A stretch of 6,728 bases of DNA from Tissierellia bacterium (GCA_012798935.1 JAAZMG010000086.1:1-6728), one strand, 5' to 3'; positions 1 through 6,013 are shown, counted from the stretch's first letter. Numbers and translations are program-made. The notes: generated from the letters alone by a model not told the origin.

Positions 1-3
1 TGG

Positions 4-32
4 ATTATAATTTAAACTTGAACTTTTGTCAA
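4..32 (-). promoter_or_regulatory. Consensus sigma-A promoter for a gene beyond the left edge
   Basis: Read on the minus strand, TTGACA (27-32) and TATAAT (4-9) are both perfect matches to the sigma-A -35 and -10 boxes, with an ideal 17-bp spacer. The -35 starts 23 bp after the stop codon of the AI-2E-type gene and points the same way, so it should serve a gene or leader RNA just outside the window. Transcription would begin about at the window edge. No terminator hairpin separates it from the upstream gene, so some read-through is likely. The target gene cannot be seen. Confidence 0.75.
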
Positions 33-55
33 CAAATTAGGACCTATAAACCATA

Positions 56-1246
56 TTAATCCATTATATTCGGCCTCCTTACTTTTCCCATAAAAAAACC
101 AAATAATATTTTAAATATAGCAACTGCTGGAATAGAAAATATCATTCCCATAATTCCAAAGACCCCTCCACCTATAATCAAGGCTAATAATACAGTCACA
201 GGATGTATCCCAGTACTTTTCCCAATAATCTTAGGCGCCAATACATTATTTTCTATCCATTGAATTCCAACAAATAATATAGCTATCCATAAGGCCTTTA
301 TTGGGCTACTTAATAAGGCAAAAAACACAGCTGGCAAAAATCCTATAAAAGGTCCAAAGTAAGGTATAATATCAGCTATTCCCGTTAACATTCCTATGAT
401 TATAGCAAAATCAATCTTTAATATCAAAAGTAATATAGTAGTAGCCACACCTACATATAAAGCCAATAATAATCTTCCTCGTATAAACTGACTTAAGACT
501 CTATCGATTTCTAAGAATAATTCTTTAACTTCTTTTCGGTTTTTTTTAGGTACGGTTAAATAAAGTTTAGTTTTAAAATACTCTTTATCTTTAAGGAAGT
601 AAAATGTTAATATGGGAATTAAAATTAAACTAATAACCTTAGAAAAAGTTGATATTAGACCTTCAAAAAACCTACTTACACTTGTTATTATTAAATTTTG
701 AATATTATTAATGTTTTTTAATATAATATCTTCTATTCCTTGAAATATTGGTGGCATATTATCAATATTAGTATAATACTTCATATATAATTTATCTGTA
801 AACTGGGAAACTTTCCCAAAATATAGTGGGATAACGTTCATAAATCTTTTTATTTCTCTTCCTGTTTTAGGTATAACTAAAAAAGACAAGATAAATATAA
901 TTCCAATAATTATAATATATACAATAAAAACTCCAAGTCCCCTTGATATATTATGCTTTTCAAAGTAATTAATAATAGGATTAAATAGATAAGCTAATAC
1001 CATTGAAATAATTATAGTATAAATAGTATCAGATAAAATCCCATATTTTTTAGATAACAGATAAAAAATATACACAAATATTACTCCAGCTAATATAGGT
1101 ACTGCTTTTTTCTTATTAACTTGAATTCTTTTATTAGCATCAACATACCTATTCCCAATATGTATTAAATAATAAATAGCAAATACTATAAATACGGATA
1201 TTAAAATAAATAAATTTCTAATTAAAGCTGATGATTGTATATTCAT
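56..1246 (-). CDS. AI-2E/PerM family membrane transporter
   Basis: This is a polytopic membrane protein of the AI-2E transporter (PerM/YdiK/YtvI) family, about 396 residues and full length. Hydrophobic segments lie near residues 8-29, 48-66, 73-92, 104-127, 205-218 and in the cluster 259-388, with a larger soluble loop at about 128-195, the usual family layout. The C-terminal half carries the family's hallmark stretches: FIRGRLLLA, GIADIIPYFGPFIGFLPA, ENNVLAPKIIG and the GIHPVTVLLALIIGG block. Members include AI-2 exporters, Na+/H+ antiporters and sporulation protein YtvI, so the substrate cannot be assigned. The ATG at 1246 is preferred because GGAG sits 9 nt before it. An in-frame TTG at 1282 and ATG at 1261 would add 12 or 5 residues but lack a ribosome site, and the TTG lies inside a palindrome. 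The 56-residue gene upstream is probably cotranscribed. Confidence 0.88.
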   Translation of the reverse strand: MNIQSSALIRNLFILISVFIVFAIYYLIHIGNRYVDANKRIQVNKKKAVPILAGVIFVYIFYLLSKKYGILSDTIYTIIISMVLAYLFNPIINYFEKHNISRGLGVFIVYIIIIGIIFILSFLVIPKTGREIKRFMNVIPLYFGKVSQFTDKLYMKYYTNIDNMPPIFQGIEDIILKNINNIQNLIITSVSRFFEGLISTFSKVISLILIPILTFYFLKDKEYFKTKLYLTVPKKNRKEVKELFLEIDRVLSQFIRGRLLLALYVGVATTILLLILKIDFAIIIGMLTGIADIIPYFGPFIGFLPAVFFALLSSPIKALWIAILFVGIQWIENNVLAPKIIGKSTGIHPVTVLLALIIGGGVFGIMGMIFSIPAVAIFKILFGFFMGKVRRPNIMD

Positions 1247-1273
1247 AATACTTGTCTCCATTTTTATTAATCT

Positions 1274-1301
1274 AATAGGCAACAGCTAGCTGCTGCCTAT
1301 T
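1274..1301 (-). repeat. 28-bp palindrome overlapping a stop codon
   Basis: Arms AATAGGCA and TGCCTATT flank the self-complementary core CAGCTAGCTG. The only DNA mismatch (A1282 against C1293) becomes a G-U pair in minus-strand RNA, giving a 12-bp stem with a CUAG loop. It includes the TAG stop of the 56-residue gene (1297-1299) and ends 27 nt before the preferred permease start. No U-run follows on either strand, so a classical terminator is unlikely. RNA processing, partial attenuation or protein binding are alternatives. Confidence 0.7.
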
Positions 1302-1467
1302 CCCATAAAGAATTTATACCATTTCTTAAAGTAGAGCTTGCCCTTCTAGCAGTTCTCATAAGCCTTCTTCTTTTCATAGGACCCATTCTTGTTCCAAAGA
1401 TCATACCCAGAGAAGCTCCAATTATACTACCAAGCAATGCTCCACTTCTAAATCCATTGTTATTCAT
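1297..1467 (-). CDS. Small glycine-rich membrane-type protein (56 aa)
   Basis: This short gene encodes a 56-residue protein starting MNNNGFRSGALLGSIIGASL and ending NGINSLWE. Residues 8-30 form a Gly/Ala/Ile-rich hydrophobic stretch with small residues at regular spacing (GxLLGxIIGASLG), like the glycine-zipper segment of YtxH-type small proteins. A strongly basic part follows (KRRR at 32-35, then several more Arg), which would favour a cytoplasmic C-terminus. A good ribosome site, AGGAGAGGG, precedes the ATG by 6 nt, supporting translation. It lies 96 bp after the PRC-barrel gene and 50 bp before the AI-2E-type gene, all in the same direction. A weak promoter-like pair (TTGCAA 1538-1543, TATATG 1514-1519, 18-bp spacer) lies upstream. 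Function is unknown; the YtxH likeness is by pattern only. Confidence 0.72.
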   Translation of the reverse strand: MNNNGFRSGALLGSIIGASLGMIFGTRMGPMKRRRLMRTARRASSTLRNGINSLWE

Positions 1468-1563
1468 ATATACCCTCTCCTTTCTTCTTTGTATCTATTA
1501 TTTTGTCTCCTACCATATATTTAATCCTATAAATTTTTTGCAATGATAGTTATTTTTGTTAAT

Positions 1564-2040
1564 TTAATTGAATTTATTATCAGGTATATAGATACGTTCT
1601 TCTTTAATAATAGTATTTTCAAGGAAAGGCATATAATTTCTGCCCTTCAACAAATCCTCAAATATTCCTTCTGTAATTATAAAACCTTCTATAAAACCAT
1701 TTTCTTTGTTTATAAGGACATCTTTTACATATCCTATACATTCTTCGTTTTCTAGTCTTATTTCTTTATCTATATAGTTAAATTCCTCTTTTATATTCAC
1801 CTCTAGCCCATTCTGGAGGACTTTACCACTTTTTAAATATAAAACTTGGTCATCATTTAAAAAACCAATATCTTCATAGGATATTGGAAATTTATTTTTA
1901 ATAAGGTTGTTGTTTTTAATAACCAGATAGGCAATCTTTTTATAATCATCAGAATAAATCACATCAAGTATTTTGCCTATAGGTTCTTCTGTTTCCTTAT
2001 CAACAACTTTTAATGTTACCAATTGTTTATACCTTATCAT
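1564..2040 (-). CDS. Double PRC-barrel domain protein
   Basis: The product, about 158 residues, is two PRC-barrel-like halves in tandem. The first (about 3-75) has the typical LKVVDKETEEPIGKILDVIY opening, then an AYLVIKNN strand, a PISYEDI turn and DQVLYL. The second (about 82-157) repeats the pattern with DKEIRLENEECIGYVKDVLI, GFIEGFIITEG and a PFLENTI turn. PRC-barrel proteins are soluble beta-barrels found in RNA-processing factors (RimM), photosynthetic reaction centres and small Firmicute proteins such as YlmC/YmxH; most have no known reaction. The ATG at 2040 is chosen because AAGGGG lies 7 nt before it. An ATG two codons upstream (2046) is nearly touching that site. The 193-bp upstream gap holds two Spo0A-box-like repeats, suggesting sporulation-linked control. 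No signal peptide or membrane segment is seen. Confidence 0.82.
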   Translation of the reverse strand: MIRYKQLVTLKVVDKETEEPIGKILDVIYSDDYKKIAYLVIKNNNLIKNKFPISYEDIGFLNDDQVLYLKSGKVLQNGLEVNIKEEFNYIDKEIRLENEECIGYVKDVLINKENGFIEGFIITEGIFEDLLKGRNYMPFLENTIIKEERIYIPDNKFN

Positions 2041-2116
2041 AGACATGCCCCTTTTCTATCCTATCCCTTTATATTATTCCTTAGATAAGAAAAATTATTA
2101 AGTCAAAATTGCAGTT

Positions 2117-2147
2117 TTTATAACTCATGAATTTTGGATTTCAACAA
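2117..2147 (-). promoter_or_regulatory. Possible promoter of the PRC-barrel gene
   Basis: On the minus strand, TATAAA (2117-2122) is a good -10 box, with TTGTTG (2142-2147) 19 bp upstream. The -35 is poor and the spacing long, but it lies inside the second Spo0A-box-like repeat. Spo0A-activated sigma-A promoters of the spoIIG type often have 0A boxes over a poorly spaced -35. The assignment is tentative. Confidence 0.3.
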
Positions 2148-2178
2148 AGTCTATATTGTCATAATATATTTCGACAAA
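2138..2178 (-). promoter_or_regulatory. Tandem Spo0A-box-like repeats
   Basis: Two 11-bp direct repeats on the minus strand, TTTGTCGAAAT (2168-2178) and TTTGTTGAAAT (2138-2148), differ at one base and are exactly 30 bp apart, about three helix turns. The first contains a perfect Spo0A box, TGTCGAA, with the usual T and A flanks; the second matches 6 of 7. They lie 98 to 138 bp before the PRC-barrel start. That Spo0A binds here is inferred from the motif only. Confidence 0.5.
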
Positions 2179-2239
2179 AAATTTTGTTATATTTAAAACA
2201 TAAGGGGAATTTTATTCATTTTTTAAATGTTTCTATTTT

Positions 2240-2662
2240 CTAATGCTCATGAGGATCTTCAGTTAGGTCAAAATCCTCTAAACCATCTATATGAACATTA
2301 TTCTTTTTTGAATAATCCAACAAAGCTGATTTGATAGCTTGCTCCGCTAAAACAGAACAATGCATTTTTACAGGTGGTAGACCATCTAAAGCCTTTGCAA
2401 CTGCTTTGTTGGTTATACTCATAGCCTCCTCTATAGTTTTCCCTTTAATCATTTCTGTTGCCATACTAGATGATGCTATAGCAGAACCACATCCAAAGGT
2501 TTTAAACTTTACATCTACTATAACCTCATCTTCTATTTTTAAATACATTTTCATTATATCTCCACACCTAGGATTTCCCACTTCTCCTATACCATCTGCA
2601 TTTTCTATTTCTCCCACATTTCTTGGATTCTTAAAATGTTCCATAACTTTTTCTGAATACAT
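2240..2662 (-). CDS. iscU: Iron-sulfur cluster scaffold protein IscU/NifU
   Basis: This 140-residue single-domain scaffold receives sulfur from IscS and iron to build [2Fe-2S] clusters for transfer to apo-proteins in the cytoplasm. The three cluster Cys are all present: Cys33 in NPRCGD, Cys58 in FKTFGCGSAIASSS and Cys102 in LPPVKMHCSVLAEQAI. The stabilising Asp35 and His101 are also present. The N-terminus (YSEKVMEHFKNPRNVG) and length are typical of IscU/NifU-N proteins; the ferredoxin-like and C-terminal Nfu domains of long NifU are absent. The ATG directly abuts the iscS stop codon, and its ribosome site AAGGAGG lies within the end of iscS, so the two are translationally linked. mnmA, which follows iscU in many Clostridia, is not next. 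No convincing terminator is visible after the stop. Confidence 0.96.
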   Translation of the reverse strand: MYSEKVMEHFKNPRNVGEIENADGIGEVGNPRCGDIMKMYLKIEDEVIVDVKFKTFGCGSAIASSSMATEMIKGKTIEEAMSITNKAVAKALDGLPPVKMHCSVLAEQAIKSALLDYSKKNNVHIDGLEDFDLTEDPHEH

Positions 2663-3841
2663 TTATTTAACCTCCTTAACCTTTTCATATAAAGGTGACA
2701 TAGACCTTAATCTAGCTACTATTTCTACTAGCTTTTCTACTACATAATCAACCTCATCCTTAGTATTAAAATCCCCTAAAGACAATCTTAAGGACCCATG
2801 AGCTATTTCATGAGGTAACCCTATAGCTAATAGTACGTGAGATGGATCTAATGTCCCTGAAGTACATGCAGAACCACTAGAACCTGCAATACCTTCCATA
2901 TCTAAACTTAATAACAAAGATTCTCCTTCTATAAATTCAAAACAAATATTTATATTTCCAGGTAATCTATTGGTTGGATGACCATTTAATCTAACATAGT
3001 CAATGCTTTCAAATACTTTTTTAATCAATCTATCTCTCAATTCGATTAATTTATTATTATGTTCGTCTAAATTTTCATAGGCAAGCTCTATAGCTTTTCC
3101 CATTCCTACAATTCCAGGTACATTTTCAGTTCCGGCTCTACGATTTCTTTCTTGACCGCCTCCTGAAATAAGTGGGTCTATTTTAACCCCTGGTCTAATG
3201 TATAATGCCCCTATACCCTTTGGTCCATAAAATTTATGAGCAGCCATAGATAACATGTCTATATTTAACTCATCTACATCTATTTTAATATGGCCTATAG
3301 CTTGAACCGCATCTGTATGAAAATATACTCCCTTTTCTTTAGCGATTCTTCCTATTTCTTTAATAGGTTGTATTGTTCCTATTTCATTGTTTGCAAACAT
3401 AATAGAGATTAATATAGTTTCATCGGTAATGGATTTTTTAAGTTGATTTAAATCTACTATCCCATACTCATCTACATCTATATAGGTTACTTTAAACCCT
3501 TGTTTTTCTAAATATTCACAAGTATGAAGAATTCCATGATGTTCAATTTTTGACGTTATAATATGATTGCCTTTTTTCCTATTAGCAAAGGCTACTCCTT
3601 TTAATGCCCAGTTATCTGCCTCCGAACCTCCAGCAGTAAAAAATATATCCTTTGCATTAGCATTTATTGTTGTAGCTATTTTTTCTCTGGATGTTTCCAC
3701 TGCAACCTTCGAAGTGCTTCCTAATGAATATATACTTGATGGATTACCATATTTAATGTTAAAGTATGGTAACATTTCATCTAAAACCTCCTGCTTTACT
3801 GGAGTTGTAGCAGAGTTATCCATATATATAAGTTTTGTCAT
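2663..3841 (-). CDS. iscS: Cysteine desulfurase IscS/NifS
   Basis: This PLP enzyme (392 residues) converts L-cysteine to L-alanine and loads the sulfur on its active-site Cys for delivery to IscU and probably tRNA thiolation enzymes. It is complete and catalytically intact. The N-terminal YMDNSATTP motif is present. The cofactor contacts are His101 in IEHH, Asp177 and Gln180 in HTDAVQ, and the PLP-binding Lys203 in AAHKFYGPKGIGALY. RRAGTENVPG is at 235-243, and catalytic Cys326 lies in the mobile SSGSACTSG loop of group I enzymes. The ATG lies 11 bp after the iscR stop with AGGAGG 7 nt before it, and that ribosome site shares bases with the iscR TAG. It is the second gene of the iscR-iscS-iscU operon. 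NifS and IscS names are used interchangeably for this clade; no nif genes are visible. Confidence 0.97.
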   Translation of the reverse strand: MTKLIYMDNSATTPVKQEVLDEMLPYFNIKYGNPSSIYSLGSTSKVAVETSREKIATTINANAKDIFFTAGGSEADNWALKGVAFANRKKGNHIITSKIEHHGILHTCEYLEKQGFKVTYIDVDEYGIVDLNQLKKSITDETILISIMFANNEIGTIQPIKEIGRIAKEKGVYFHTDAVQAIGHIKIDVDELNIDMLSMAAHKFYGPKGIGALYIRPGVKIDPLISGGGQERNRRAGTENVPGIVGMGKAIELAYENLDEHNNKLIELRDRLIKKVFESIDYVRLNGHPTNRLPGNINICFEFIEGESLLLSLDMEGIAGSSGSACTSGTLDPSHVLLAIGLPHEIAHGSLRLSLGDFNTKDEVDYVVEKLVEIVARLRSMSPLYEKVKEVK

Positions 3842-3852
3842 TTGTATTCCTC

Positions 3853-4290
3853 CTAATTTTTAGTTTTATTTGTTACTATCTTTTCGCTTTCATCAAGCAT
3901 ATCTTTTAATGTAATAGAATCTATAACTTCATCTATACTATCTCTAATCCGCATCCAAACTAATTTAGTAACACAGCTTTCTTCCTTTGCACATTCATAT
4001 TCCTCATCTATTACACAATCAGCCGGAGCCAAATCTCCTTCTAATGTACGGAGAATATTTCCTACAGTAATATCTTCTGGTGGCTTTGCTAACATATATC
4101 CACCTTGCGCACCTCTTACACTATTTAAAAGACCTTCTTTTCTTAATGTAGCAACTAATTGTTCTAAGTAATTCTCCGATAAATCTTGCTCCTCAGCAAT
4201 GCTGTTTAGTGGTATAGGACCTTCGCCATAATAGCAAGCTAATTGATACATAGCTTTAAGTCCATATCGCCCTCGGGTAGATAGTCTCAT
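3853..4290 (-). CDS. iscR: Rrf2-family iron-sulfur regulator IscR
   Basis: This 145-residue Rrf2-family winged-helix regulator is predicted to sense [2Fe-2S] supply and control its own operon. The N-terminal part matches the IscR pattern: MRLSTRGRYGLKAM, the recognition region SENYLEQLVATLRKEGL, and the wing SVRGAQGGYML. Glu43, the residue that tunes DNA-site choice in E. coli IscR, is conserved. Three Cys (92, 100, 106) sit in the cluster loop, spaced X7 and X5. The fourth ligand of E. coli IscR, His107 in CLTH, aligns with Lys109 in CVTK, so another ligand must act. GAGGTGAT gives a strong ribosome site before the ATG. The protein lacks the long C-terminal tail of E. coli IscR. CymR-type Rrf2 proteins lack these Cys, so IscR is the better name. 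Confidence 0.93.
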   Translation of the reverse strand: MRLSTRGRYGLKAMYQLACYYGEGPIPLNSIAEEQDLSENYLEQLVATLRKEGLLNSVRGAQGGYMLAKPPEDITVGNILRTLEGDLAPADCVIDEEYECAKEESCVTKLVWMRIRDSIDEVIDSITLKDMLDESEKIVTNKTKN

Positions 4291-4338
4291 TTAATCACCT
4301 CTTTTAATCCCAACTAAACTACTTGGTATTCTTTTATA

Positions 4339-4367
4339 AGTATATTATACCCTACTATTTTTGTCAA
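4339..4367 (-). promoter_or_regulatory. Promoter of the iscR-iscS-iscU operon
   Basis: A perfect -35 TTGACA (4362-4367) and a 5-of-6 -10 TATACT (4339-4344) are separated by 17 bp on the minus strand. An A+T-rich tract upstream could act as an UP element. Transcription should start near 4332, giving a leader of about 41 nt before the iscR ATG. No other promoter is seen before iscS or iscU, so the three genes probably form one transcript. Confidence 0.82.
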
Positions 4368-4371
4368 CATT
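4347..4371 (-). promoter_or_regulatory. Probable IscR type 1 operator
   Basis: The 25-bp minus-strand stretch from 4371 to 4347 contains GTTGAC, an A-rich centre, then TAGT and GGGTAT. Compared by eye with the E. coli type 1 consensus as I recall it (ATASYYGACTRWWWYAGTCRRSTAT), 21 of 25 positions agree. It covers the -35 box and most of the spacer of the iscR promoter, a good place for repression. The consensus is from a distant phylum, so binding is inferred. Confidence 0.55.
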
Positions 4372-4404
4372 CAATATAAAAAATTTATTTTTCTATCTTA
4401 AACA

Positions 4405-4434
4405 ATAAAAAAAGGGCAATTGCCCTTTTTTTAT
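4405..4434 (-). terminator. Intrinsic terminator of the UDP-sugar dehydrogenase gene
   Basis: This is a perfect 30-bp palindrome with core GGGCAATTGCCC flanked by seven A and seven T. In minus-strand RNA it folds to a GC-rich stem followed by a seven-U run, 36 nt after the dehydrogenase stop codon. It insulates the iscR operon, whose -35 box starts 38 bp further on. The symmetry would let it work in both directions, but no plus-strand gene ends here. Confidence 0.9.
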
Positions 4435-4469
4435 CGTATTATAAATTTATTATTTGTCTTTATAAACCA

Positions 4470-5771
4470 TTAAAGTTTAACTATGTTTTGTCGATTGTTT
4501 TTCAAGTCTTTGGTTACATTTCTTGTATCAAAAACTATTTTTGCACTTTCTATAACCATCTTATAGTCAACATTGGTATGATCTGTAATTATTAATACTA
4601 AATCTTTCTGTTCGATCCTTTCCTTCGTTAATCCTACTGATTTGTATATTTTACCTTTCCACTGAAAAGTTGGCATAAATGGATCATAATATTCAACCCA
4701 TGCACCTTGTTTTTCTAAACCTTCTATTATTTTTAATGCGGGAGATTCTCTTAAATCTTTAATATCTTTTTTATAAGTTATTCCTAATATAAATATACTA
4801 GAACCATTTAATGCTTTTTTTTCTTTATTTAATATTTTGCCTATCCTATCCAATACAAAATCCGACATAAAATCATTTATTTCTCCTGCTAGTTCTATAA
4901 ACCTTGTATGATAACCATACTCTTTGACTTTCCATATTAGATAAAAGGGATCTACAGGAATACAATGTCCTCCTAGGCCTGGCCCTGGATAAAATGCTTC
5001 AAATCCATAAGGTTTAGTTTTTGCTGCATCTATAACTTCCCATACATCTATATCCATTTTATCGCAAATTATTGCCATTTCATTAGCAAGAGCTATGTTT
5101 ATATTTCTATAGGTGTTTTCTAATATTTTCCCCATTTCAGCAATCTTTGGACTTGATACTACATGTATTTCTCCTTCAAGAATATTTCCATAAAGAGTTG
5201 ATGCTATTTCTGCACATTTTTTGGTTATGCCACCAACTAATTTAGGTGTATTTTTAGTATTATGCCTTTTATTCCCGGGATCAACCCTTTCAGGTGAATA
5301 TGCTAGATAAAAATCAATACCACATTTAAATCCAGTTGATTCAAGTATAGGTTGTAAAACCTCTTCTGTTGTTCCTGGATAGGTTGTACTCTCGAGGATA
5401 ATTAACATATCCTTATGCAAATATTTAGCTATTTCTCTAACTGAACCCTCTATATATGAAATATTTGGTTGTTTATATTTATCCAAAGGTGTAGGCACAC
5501 ATATAGATATACAATCAACCTTTTTTAATATGCTATAGTCAGTAGTAGCTTCTAAAAGTCCTCTATTCACTACATTGGTCAAATCTTCATTGGCCACATC
5601 TGCTATATAGCTTATACTATTATTCACCATGTAAACCCTTTCTTCCTGATTATCCAATCCTATAACTTTATATCCTGATTTAGCACATTCCATAGCTAAT
5701 GGAAGTCCTATATATCCTAAACCTATTATCGCTACTAAAACTTCTTTTCTTTTAATCTTTCCTAATAACAT
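4470..5771 (-). CDS. UDP-N-acetylhexosamine 6-dehydrogenase (WbpA-like)
   Basis: This 433-residue NAD-dependent enzyme oxidises C6 of a UDP-sugar in two steps to a UDP-uronic acid for surface polysaccharide. It is complete. The N-terminal Rossmann fold has GLGYIGLP (17-24) and Asp40 at the end of the second strand. The ESTTYPGTTE and YSPERVDPGN motifs follow; SPERxxPG is typical of UDP-GlcNAc/ManNAc enzymes, where UDP-glucose dehydrogenases usually have PEFLREG. The central helix has KILENTYRNINIALANE, and catalytic Cys270 lies in GLGGHCIPVDP. The C-terminal NAD-like fold has GITYKKDIKDLRESPAL (330-346) and a late DTRN. A UDP-GlcNAc substrate is most likely; a ManNAc or other HexNAc enzyme is possible. 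It stands alone between terminators, with no other polysaccharide gene in view. AGGGG lies 8 nt before the ATG, in a leader able to fold two ways. Confidence 0.92.
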   Translation of the reverse strand: MLLGKIKRKEVLVAIIGLGYIGLPLAMECAKSGYKVIGLDNQEERVYMVNNSISYIADVANEDLTNVVNRGLLEATTDYSILKKVDCISICVPTPLDKYKQPNISYIEGSVREIAKYLHKDMLIILESTTYPGTTEEVLQPILESTGFKCGIDFYLAYSPERVDPGNKRHNTKNTPKLVGGITKKCAEIASTLYGNILEGEIHVVSSPKIAEMGKILENTYRNINIALANEMAIICDKMDIDVWEVIDAAKTKPYGFEAFYPGPGLGGHCIPVDPFYLIWKVKEYGYHTRFIELAGEINDFMSDFVLDRIGKILNKEKKALNGSSIFILGITYKKDIKDLRESPALKIIEGLEKQGAWVEYYDPFMPTFQWKGKIYKSVGLTKERIEQKDLVLIITDHTNVDYKMVIESAKIVFDTRNVTKDLKNNRQNIVKL

Positions 5772-5772
5772 A

Positions 5773-5820
5773 TTCTCAACCCCTATCTTAAGGGATAGAA
5801 GTCTTTAATTCTACCCCTTA
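5773..5820 (-). promoter_or_regulatory. Structured leader able to hide the ribosome site
   Basis: In minus-strand RNA, TAAGGGGTAGAA (5820-5809) pairs along all 12 bases, including one G-U, with TTCTATCCCTTA (5800-5789), leaving an 8-nt loop. The second arm can instead pair with the ribosome site: AUCCCU (5796-5791) with AGGGGU (5784-5779) around a 6-nt loop. The two folds exclude each other, and the first arm is a near copy of the AGGGGUUGAGAA ribosome region. The pairing is seen; a regulatory role is inferred. A promoter-like TATAAG with a weak -35 (TTGTAG) lies just upstream. Confidence 0.4.
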
Positions 5821-5846
5821 TAAAATGCTAGTTCTCATCTACAAAT

Positions 5847-5887
5847 TAAAAATAAAAAGGCAGTAAAAAGCTCCCTTCTTTGTGCCT
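5847..5887 (-). terminator. Intrinsic terminator inside the 5772-6044 gap
   Basis: In minus-strand RNA, AGGCA (5887-5883) pairs with UGCCU (5862-5858). Inside, after a 2-by-2 internal loop, AAGAAG pairs with CUUUUU around a GGAG tetraloop, and the stem is followed by UUUUAUUUUU. The form is a sound Rho-independent terminator, but no intact gene ends before it. It may close a decayed gene or act as an attenuator of the dehydrogenase transcript. Confidence 0.65.
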
Positions 5888-5904
5888 AAATTATTATATG
5901 CAGC

Positions 5905-5985
5905 TTACAGATATAATGGTAATAGATAACTTGCTTTTAAATATTCAATAGGGGTATTTGTCTTTAGATTAATATATATGCTTTC
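5905..5985 (-). pseudogene. Possible 3' remnant of a lost gene
   Basis: Between two in-frame stops, 26 codons read on the minus strand as a protein-like stretch ending INLKTNTPIEYLKASYLLPL, then YL and a stop. There is no ATG, GTG or TTG start and no ribosome site, so it is not a small gene by itself. The stop lies 17 nt before an intrinsic terminator, as expected at a gene end. A TPIEYL ending resembles the C-terminus of some DDE transposases, but the match is too short to rely on. Confidence 0.25.
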
Positions 5986-6013
5986 TTAGTAAATATAAAA
6001 TAACACCATAATT

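Noticed and set aside
1247..1282. TTG or upstream ATG start for the AI-2E-type gene
   Set aside because: Neither has a ribosome site, and the TTG lies within the 28-bp palindrome. The ATG at 1246 has GGAG at a good distance.
1543..1755. Plus-strand open frame of 70 codons
   Set aside because: It lies mostly opposite the PRC-barrel gene, is Phe/Tyr/Ile-rich as expected from the complement of A+T-rich coding DNA, and has no ribosome site.
2078..2106. TTGACT as a -35 box for the PRC-barrel gene
   Set aside because: At 17 bp the -10 would be TAAGGA, which is too poor. No better -10 occurs at an allowed distance.
2165..2239. Terminator after iscU, using the A/T-only inverted repeat ACAAAA/TTTTGT or AAACAT/ATGTTT
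   Set aside because: The stems have almost no GC pairs or need a 25-nt loop, and no clean U-run follows. Termination here cannot be supported.
2331..2747. Plus-strand open frame of 138 codons opposite iscU and the end of iscS
   Set aside because: The minus-strand genes here are unmistakable with all catalytic residues. This frame has no family motifs and no ribosome site.
3567..3863. Plus-strand open frame of 98 codons opposite the start of iscS
   Set aside because: It is a complement shadow of a well-conserved gene, with no recognisable product.
4489..4495. TGTCGAT on the plus strand as a Spo0A box
   Set aside because: It matches only 6 of 7 and lies inside the 3' end of the dehydrogenase coding sequence with no promoter near it.
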